This document shows, piece after piece, positions 52,615 to 57,429 of a stretch of DNA of 57,429 nucleotides. A model generated the notes under the pieces. That model was given only the letters and a program-made list of their open reading frames with translations, ran no database searches and was not told the origin of the DNA. The DNA comes from Novosphingobium flavum (GTDB lineage: Bacteria; Pseudomonadota; Alphaproteobacteria; Sphingomonadales; Sphingomonadaceae): NCBI RefSeq assembly GCF_014230315.1, contig NZ_JACLAW010000018.1, forward strand, positions 1 through 57,429, written 5' to 3'. Made by a program: the position numbers and the translations under genes. Every line of letters starts with the position of its first letter. Position 1 is the first letter of the stretch.

Positions 52615-53459
52615 GCTGGATCACCCGCGTTCGTTCGTCGCTGTCGAGCCTCAAGAAGCGCGACACGCCCGACAATCTCTGGATCAAGTGCCCTTCGTGC
52701 AGCGAAATGCTGTTCACGAAGGAGTATGAGGACAACCTGTTCGTCTGCCCGCGCTGCGAGCATCACGGCCGGGTCAGGACCGATGCACGCTTCGGCCAGC
52801 TGCTCGATCCCGGCTACAAGGTCCTGCCGACGCCGAGGGTCAAGGAAGACCCGCTCAAGTTCCGCGATTCGAAGAAGTACCCGGACCGGATGAAGGCGGC
52901 CCGCGCCGCCAATCCGCACCCCGATGCGCTGACCAATGCGCGTGGCGCGATTTCCGGCCACAAGGTCGTGCTCGGCGTGCAGGACTTCGCCTTCATGGGC
53001 GGCTCGATGGGCATGGCCGTGGGCGCCGCCTTCGTTGCCGGAGCCGAGGCCGCGATCAAGGACAAGGTGCCCTATGTGATCTGCACCGCCGCCGGCGGCG
53101 CGCGGATGCAGGAGGGCATCCTCAGCCTGATGCAGATGCCCAAGGCCACGGTGGCAATCCGCCGCCTGAACCGCGCCGGGCTGCCCTATATCGTGGTGCT
53201 GACCGACCCGACCACCGGCGGCGTCACCGCAAGCTACGCCATGCTGGGCGACGTCCAGATCGCCGAGCCGGGCTGTCTGATCGGCTTTGCCGGGCAGCGC
53301 GTGATCCAGGACACGATCCGCGAAAAGCTGCCGGAGGGCTTCCAGCGCGCGGAGTATCTTCACGCGCATGGCATGGTCGACATGGTCGTCCACCGCCGCG
53401 ACCTGAAGGCCACTTTGGCCCAGGTCCTGGACTATCTTTACCCCGCCAAGGCGGCCTGA
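52611..53459 (+). CDS. accD: Acetyl-CoA carboxylase carboxyltransferase beta subunit
   Basis: 282 residues. An N-terminal zinc ribbon (KCPSCSEML and VCPRCEHHGR) and the crotonase-type carboxyltransferase core (GGARMQEGI, TDPTTGGVTASYAMLGD) are complete. With AccA it moves carboxyl groups from biotin to acetyl-CoA, the first step of fatty-acid synthesis. Its coupling to trpA is a conserved alphaproteobacterial arrangement. Confidence 0.98.
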   Translation: MSWITRVRSSLSSLKKRDTPDNLWIKCPSCSEMLFTKEYEDNLFVCPRCEHHGRVRTDARFGQLLDPGYKVLPTPRVKEDPLKFRDSKKYPDRMKAARAANPHPDALTNARGAISGHKVVLGVQDFAFMGGSMGMAVGAAFVAGAEAAIKDKVPYVICTAAGGARMQEGILSLMQMPKATVAIRRLNRAGLPYIVVLTDPTTGGVTASYAMLGDVQIAEPGCLIGFAGQRVIQDTIREKLPEGFQRAEYLHAHGMVDMVVHRRDLKATLAQVLDYLYPAKAA

Positions 53460-53473
53460 CCGGACCCGCAAAA

Positions 53474-54784
53474 GTGCGCGATTTCGCGACTTCCGACGAT
53501 CCGGCGGTCCAGCGCGAGCTGGACCGCCTGGCCGCCCTGTCGCTGCCCGAAGGGCGCTTCGGGCTTGAGACGATCCGCGAACTGCTGGCGCGCCTCGGCA
53601 ATCCGCAGGACCATCTGCCCCCGGTGTTCCATGTCGCCGGGACCAACGGCAAGGGCTCGACCTGCACTTTCCTGCGCGCCATGCTCGAGGCGCAAGGGCT
53701 CTGCATCCACACTGCAACCAAGCCGCATCTGGTCCGCTACAACGAGCGGATCCGGATCGCGGGCGAACTGGTTTCGGACGGCGAACTGGCAAGCCTGCTC
53801 AAGGAAGTGCTCGACGCCGGATCGGACCTTGAACCTTCGTTCTTCGAGGTCACGACAGCGGCTCTGTTCCTCGCCTTCTCCCGCCATCCGGCCGATGCCT
53901 GCGTGATCGAGGTCGGCCTCGGCGGGCGGCTCGATGCCACCAATGTCATTCCTGAACCCGCCGCCTGCGGCGTGGCCACGCTGGGCATCGATCACGAGGC
54001 CTTCCTGCTTCGCCCCGAAGAAGGGGTGCCGGAAGACCCGCTGACCCGCATCGCCTTCGAGAAGGCCAGCATCGCGCGGCCCGGTGCGCCGCTGGTCACC
54101 CAGTCCTATCCGCAATCGGCGACCGACGAGGTGGCGCGGGTGGCGGCGGCGCATGGCGCACAGCTGATCCGGCGCGAGCGCGACTGGTGGGCCGAGCGGC
54201 GCGGCGGCGCGCTGCATTACCGCGACCGTTCCGGCGAGCTCACCCTGCCGCTGCCCAGCCTGCCCGGCGCGCATCAGGCGGATAATGCGGCGCTGGCCGT
54301 CGCCATGTTGCGGCACCAGTCGCGCGTCGTGGTGTCGCCCGAGGCCATGGCCGAGGGCATCCGCAAGGCGCGCTGGCCCGCGCGCCTGCAATTGTTGGGT
54401 GAAGGCCCGTTGACTGCGCTGGTGCCGGGCCGCGACGTCTGGCTCGACGGCGGGCACAACCCGGACGCGGGCCTCGCGCTGGGCCGCCATTTCGCGGACC
54501 ATGCCCCGCTGCATCTCGTCATCGGGATGCTGGCCAACAAGGACCCCGGCGCGATCCTGCGCCCGCTCGCCGGCAAGCTCGCTAGCCTTTCAGTCGTCCC
54601 CGCTCCCGGCCACGAGGCGCACCGCCCGGCAGACTTCGCCCCGTTCAGCGACCTGCAGGTGCGATCCTTTGCCACGGTGCCCGAGGCGCTCGCCGCCCTG
54701 CCGCCGCAGGGCGACGTGCTGATCGCCGGTTCGCTCTATCTCGCGGGCGAAGTGCTCAGGCTGAACGCCGAACTTCCCGACTGA
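53474..54784 (+). CDS. folC: Bifunctional folylpolyglutamate / dihydrofolate synthase
   Basis: 436 residues from GTG 53474. HVAGTNGKGST is the Mur-type ATP P-loop, ATKPHLVRYNERIR the folate site, EVGLGGRLDATN the second metal site, and WLDGGHNPDA the C-terminal domain start. It adds glutamate to folates. It ends the trpB operon; its last 29 bases overlap the convergent transporter gene. Confidence 0.96.
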   Translation: MRDFATSDDPAVQRELDRLAALSLPEGRFGLETIRELLARLGNPQDHLPPVFHVAGTNGKGSTCTFLRAMLEAQGLCIHTATKPHLVRYNERIRIAGELVSDGELASLLKEVLDAGSDLEPSFFEVTTAALFLAFSRHPADACVIEVGLGGRLDATNVIPEPAACGVATLGIDHEAFLLRPEEGVPEDPLTRIAFEKASIARPGAPLVTQSYPQSATDEVARVAAAHGAQLIRRERDWWAERRGGALHYRDRSGELTLPLPSLPGAHQADNAALAVAMLRHQSRVVVSPEAMAEGIRKARWPARLQLLGEGPLTALVPGRDVWLDGGHNPDAGLALGRHFADHAPLHLVIGMLANKDPGAILRPLAGKLASLSVVPAPGHEAHRPADFAPFSDLQVRSFATVPEALAALPPQGDVLIAGSLYLAGEVLRLNAELPD

Positions 54785-56444
54785 CCCGCATCCATTCGAG
54801 CAGGACGAAGACCACCGCGACCAGCCCGGCCGCGGCGGTCCAGCGGAACACCGTGGCATAGCCGTAGCTATCGAACGCCTCGCCCGCGATCCCGCGCCCC
54901 AATGATCCGATCAGGAAGGTCAGCGAGGACAGCAGGGCATATTGCACGGCCGTATAGCTCTTGGAGACGATGCCCGAGAGATAGGCGACGAAGGCCGCGC
55001 CCGCGACGCCGGTCGAGACGTTCTCGAAGCTGATCGCCAGCAGCAGGCGGATCATCCGCTCGTCGAACCCGAACACGCCGAACAGGGCCTTGAGGCCGAT
55101 CAGGCTGCCCACCGCGTCGATATGCGGGGCGCCCTCGGCAAGGTCGGCATAGACGAAATTGCCGAGGATCGGCAGCACGGCGCCGATCAGGATCGTCGGC
55201 ATGCGGCCTGCCCGCGCGAACAGGAACCCGCCGAGGCTGATCCCCAGCATGGTCATGAAAATGCCGAACACCTTGGAGGCGAAGGCCACTTCGTCCTTCG
55301 AGTATTTCAGGAAATCGAGGTAAAACGGAAAGGCGAAGCTCGACCAGATATTGTAGCAGAGCGTGTAGCTGAGGATCATCCCGATCACGATCAGCACGCC
55401 CCAGCCCAGCCGCGCCGACAGTTCGGCCAGCGGCGAGACCAGCGCGACGTAAAGGTGATTGGCCACGGTCCTTCCCGCGGAATGATGCTCGTCCGGCGCG
55501 GTCAGCACCACCTTGCCGTGAGCGCGCATCCAGTTGGTCAGCGCTGCGGTCACCAAGGGCACGCCCACCGTGGCGAGGATGATCCACGGCCCGTAATGCT
55601 TGGTGAAATCGGCAACCGAGGGCAGCGGCGCATCGGGGCTGGCCGGTGCCAGCATCCCGACCATGAAGGTTGCGATCGTGCCGATCGCCCAGGCCCAGGC
55701 GAGGCCGACCACGGCCAGCGCGGTCGTCCGCGCCGCCGGGGACAGCGCGCCGGGCTCGGCCAGTTGCTGGTGCAGCTTGGCGCTTTCCGGGCGCGGCGTA
55801 TCGGGCGCGCGCAGGGTGATCAGCGCGATCACCACGATCACGGCGCCCATCACCAGATAGACCGAGGACCAGCTCATCCGCGCCGCCAGCACCAGCGCCA
55901 GCGCCCCGCCGACGATCGAGGCTATGCGGTATCCGAACTGGTAGATCGCGCTGAGCAGTTCGACCGGAGTGGTCTCGTCGGCCACGTCGATCCGCCAGGC
56001 ATCGACCGCGACGTCCTGCGTGGCCGAGGCCAGCGCGGCCAGGAAGGCGAACAGGGCAAAGGTGCCGATGGCCGTGGCGGGATCGGTAACGGCAAGGCCC
56101 GCAAAGCCGAGGACCATCACCACCTGGCACAGCAAGATCCAGCTCTTGCGCCGCCCGAGCCGCTCCAGCCCCGGCAGCGGCAGCCGGTCCACCAGGGGCG
56201 ACCAGAGGAACTTGAACGAATAGGACAGGCCGATCCACGACAGCACGCCGATCGTCGCCAGCTTGACCCCCACTTCGCCCAGCCACGCATTCAGAGTGCC
56301 GATCAGCAGCGCATAGGGCAGGCCCGAGGAGAAGCCGAAGGCCAGCATGGTCGCCGACTTGCGCGACTGCAGCGCGATGCGCAGCAGCTTGAGCCCCTTG
56401 GGCCGGGGCGCCGGTGCGGGTGCCGGAGCGGCGGTGGTGGCCAT
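54756..56444 (-). CDS. AmpG-like MFS transporter (muropeptide permease family)
   Basis: 562 residues from ATG 56444 with AGGGAG upstream. Around fourteen hydrophobic segments are visible. FGFSSGLPYALLIGTLNAWL near the N-terminus, FKFLWSPLVDRLPLP, and ATQDVAVDAWRID are AmpG-family motifs. AmpG imports anhydro-muropeptides for cell-wall recycling; with the S66 peptidase and Mur ligase at 22333-24671 this supports such a pathway, but AmpG-like proteins with other substrates exist. It has a 29-base tail-to-tail overlap with folC. Confidence 0.82.
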   Translation of the reverse strand: MATTAAPAPAPAPRPKGLKLLRIALQSRKSATMLAFGFSSGLPYALLIGTLNAWLGEVGVKLATIGVLSWIGLSYSFKFLWSPLVDRLPLPGLERLGRRKSWILLCQVVMVLGFAGLAVTDPATAIGTFALFAFLAALASATQDVAVDAWRIDVADETTPVELLSAIYQFGYRIASIVGGALALVLAARMSWSSVYLVMGAVIVVIALITLRAPDTPRPESAKLHQQLAEPGALSPAARTTALAVVGLAWAWAIGTIATFMVGMLAPASPDAPLPSVADFTKHYGPWIILATVGVPLVTAALTNWMRAHGKVVLTAPDEHHSAGRTVANHLYVALVSPLAELSARLGWGVLIVIGMILSYTLCYNIWSSFAFPFYLDFLKYSKDEVAFASKVFGIFMTMLGISLGGFLFARAGRMPTILIGAVLPILGNFVYADLAEGAPHIDAVGSLIGLKALFGVFGFDERMIRLLLAISFENVSTGVAGAAFVAYLSGIVSKSYTAVQYALLSSLTFLIGSLGRGIAGEAFDSYGYATVFRWTAAAGLVAVVFVLLEWMRVSREVRRSA

Positions 56445-56544
56445 GAATTCTCCCTTCGTCTGTGCCGCCAAGGTAGCCGACTTGGCCATCAAGGCCAGAG
56501 CGCTTTTTGACGCTTGCCCCCCACCCGGCTAAGGCCCGGGGCAT

Positions 56545-57429
56545 ATGACCGACTCCCCCGAAAATCCGCGCGCCGGTGAGCGCATTGCCAAGCTGCTTGC
56601 CCGGGCCGGCATCGCCAGCCGCCGGGAGATCGAGCGGATGATCGCCGAGGGCCGCGTCAAGCTGGATGGCGCGGTGCTGGAAACCCCGGCCACCGTGCTC
56701 ACCTCGCTGCGCGGGGTGACGGTGGACGACGTTCCGGTGAGCGCGCCCGAGGCGGCGCGGGTCTTCCTGTTTCACAAGCCTTCGGGGCTGATCACGGCCG
56801 AGCGCGATCCCGCCGGGCGGCCGACGATCTACACCGCCTTGCGCAATGCCCTGCCCAAGGACGCGCCGCGGGTCATGCCGGTGGGCCGGCTCGACCTCAA
56901 CACCGAGGGGCTGCTGCTGCTGACCAACGACGGAGCGCTCAAGCGCGCGCTGGAACTGCCGGCCAGCGGGATCCCGCGCACCTATCGCGCCCGCACCTTT
57001 GGCGAGATCAGCCAGAAGCAGCTCGAAGACCTGATCGAGGGGGTGGAGATCGACGGCATCCGCTATGGCAAGATCGACGCCAACATGGAGCGCCGCACCG
57101 GCCGCAACCAGTGGGTCGAAATGACCCTGACCGAGGGCAAGAACCGCGAAGTGCGCCGGGTGCTGGAATATCTCGGCCTGCAGGTCAGCCGCCTGCTGCG
57201 CGTATCCTATGGCCCGTTCCACCTTGGCGACTTGCAGCGCGGCGCGGCCGAGGAAGTGCCCGGCCACAAGATCGACGACCTGCTGCGCCAGCTTGGCGTG
57301 GCCGCCCCCACCGATGTCGGCCCGCGCCGCCGCACCCCGCCCGCGGCGAGCCCTGCCGCAGCCAGCCCGGCAGCGCCTGTCCGTGCCGCGCCCGGCCGCC
57401 CGGCCCCGATGCGGGCGGGCAGCGCCCCG
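56545..57429 (+). CDS. rluB: RsuA/RluB-family pseudouridine synthase (3' end outside window)
   Basis: 295 codons are visible with no stop. An N-terminal S4 RNA-binding domain (ERIAKLLARAGIASRREIER) is followed by the synthase: FHKPSGLITAERD, then GRLDLNTEGLLLLTNDG with the catalytic Asp, and EGKNREVRRVLEYLG. After about residue 250 the sequence becomes a Pro/Ala/Arg-rich extension that runs off the window. It probably converts U2605 of 23S rRNA. Start at ATG 56545 with the S4 domain close behind. Divergent from the AmpG-like gene. Confidence 0.9.
   Translation, partial: MTDSPENPRAGERIAKLLARAGIASRREIERMIAEGRVKLDGAVLETPATVLTSLRGVTVDDVPVSAPEAARVFLFHKPSGLITAERDPAGRPTIYTALRNALPKDAPRVMPVGRLDLNTEGLLLLTNDGALKRALELPASGIPRTYRARTFGEISQKQLEDLIEGVEIDGIRYGKIDANMERRTGRNQWVEMTLTEGKNREVRRVLEYLGLQVSRLLRVSYGPFHLGDLQRGAAEEVPGHKIDDLLRQLGVAAPTDVGPRRRTPPAASPAAASPAAPVRAAPGRPAPMRAGSAP

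Noticed and set aside
54868..57267. 799-residue minus-strand frame over the AmpG-like gene and the pseudouridine synthase
   Set aside because: Both regions have well-supported proteins in other frames; this one has no coherent motif.

Overview
The window is a stretch of chromosome from a GC-rich alphaproteobacterium of the order Sphingomonadales, most like Novosphingobium or a near relative. This rests on gene families and gene order seen here: a GcrA cell-cycle regulator, Tad-type pseudopilins, a class II EPSP synthase, a TIGR02300 (FYDLN) protein, GGDEF-EAL-PilZ composite proteins, a trpF/trpBA-accD-folC block, rpsA behind aroA and cmk, and dispersed palindromes of the kind common between sphingomonad genes. 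No species can be named from the sequence alone. Nearly all of it is core chromosome; there is no prophage, IS element or CRISPR array.

Layout. 1-7170: 3' end of gcrA, a composite palindromic repeat, a Tad pilus secretion group (TadG-like vWA protein and two TadE-like proteins), a PilZ protein, a diguanylate cyclase, a low-molecular-weight phosphotyrosine phosphatase and a small helix-turn-helix-like protein. 7171-10489: a repeat-filled gap and then a lower-GC two-gene unit (SGNH hydrolase plus OafA-type acyltransferase) that looks acquired. 10490-18786: lepA, two tandem paralogous GGDEF-EAL-PilZ proteins, and a ferredoxin-NADP reductase. 18787-25057: dnaN, a second copy of the composite repeat, fabG-fabD, an LD-carboxypeptidase divergent from an unusual Mur ligase, and a PilZ protein. 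25109-29132: the rpsF-rpsR-rplI operon, a transglutaminase-like protein, and amn followed by a 39-bp minisatellite. 29134-34127: a TbpB-like lipoprotein, a lactonase-like protein, an alpha/beta hydrolase, a TSUP permease and a secreted Ala/Gln-rich protein. 34166-39586: asd, then the ffh-rpsP-rimM-trmD-rplS operon, tRNA-Ala(GGC) with two tandem terminators, and the TIGR02300 protein. 39771-45780: aroA, a cytosine-deaminase-like gene, cmk, a membrane glycosyltransferase and rpsA. 45825-57429: gloB, lapA-like, pyrF, a GNAT gene, a SIMPL protein, trpF, an outer-membrane barrel, trpB-trpA-accD-folC, an AmpG-like transporter and the start of an RluB-type pseudouridine synthase.

Functional themes. 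Five proteins make, break or bind cyclic di-GMP (4108, 4605, 12367, 14668, 24668), and the first two lie directly behind pilus-assembly genes, which suggests control of surface attachment. Three genes point to peptidoglycan recycling (S66 carboxypeptidase, Mur ligase, AmpG-like importer). The rest is translation (rpsF/R, rplI, rpsP, rimM, trmD, rplS, rpsA, lepA, ffh, tRNA-Ala), tryptophan, pyrimidine, fatty-acid and folate synthesis.

The least conventional signals are in non-coding DNA: a two-module palindromic repeat whose short stems differ in sequence yet stay paired, a minisatellite that recreates the amn C-terminus and stop codon three times in frame, duplicated terminators behind tRNA-Ala, and a 31-bp near-perfect palindrome upstream of trpF. 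I found no convincing new multi-gene system. All calls are from reading the sequence; no database search was run.
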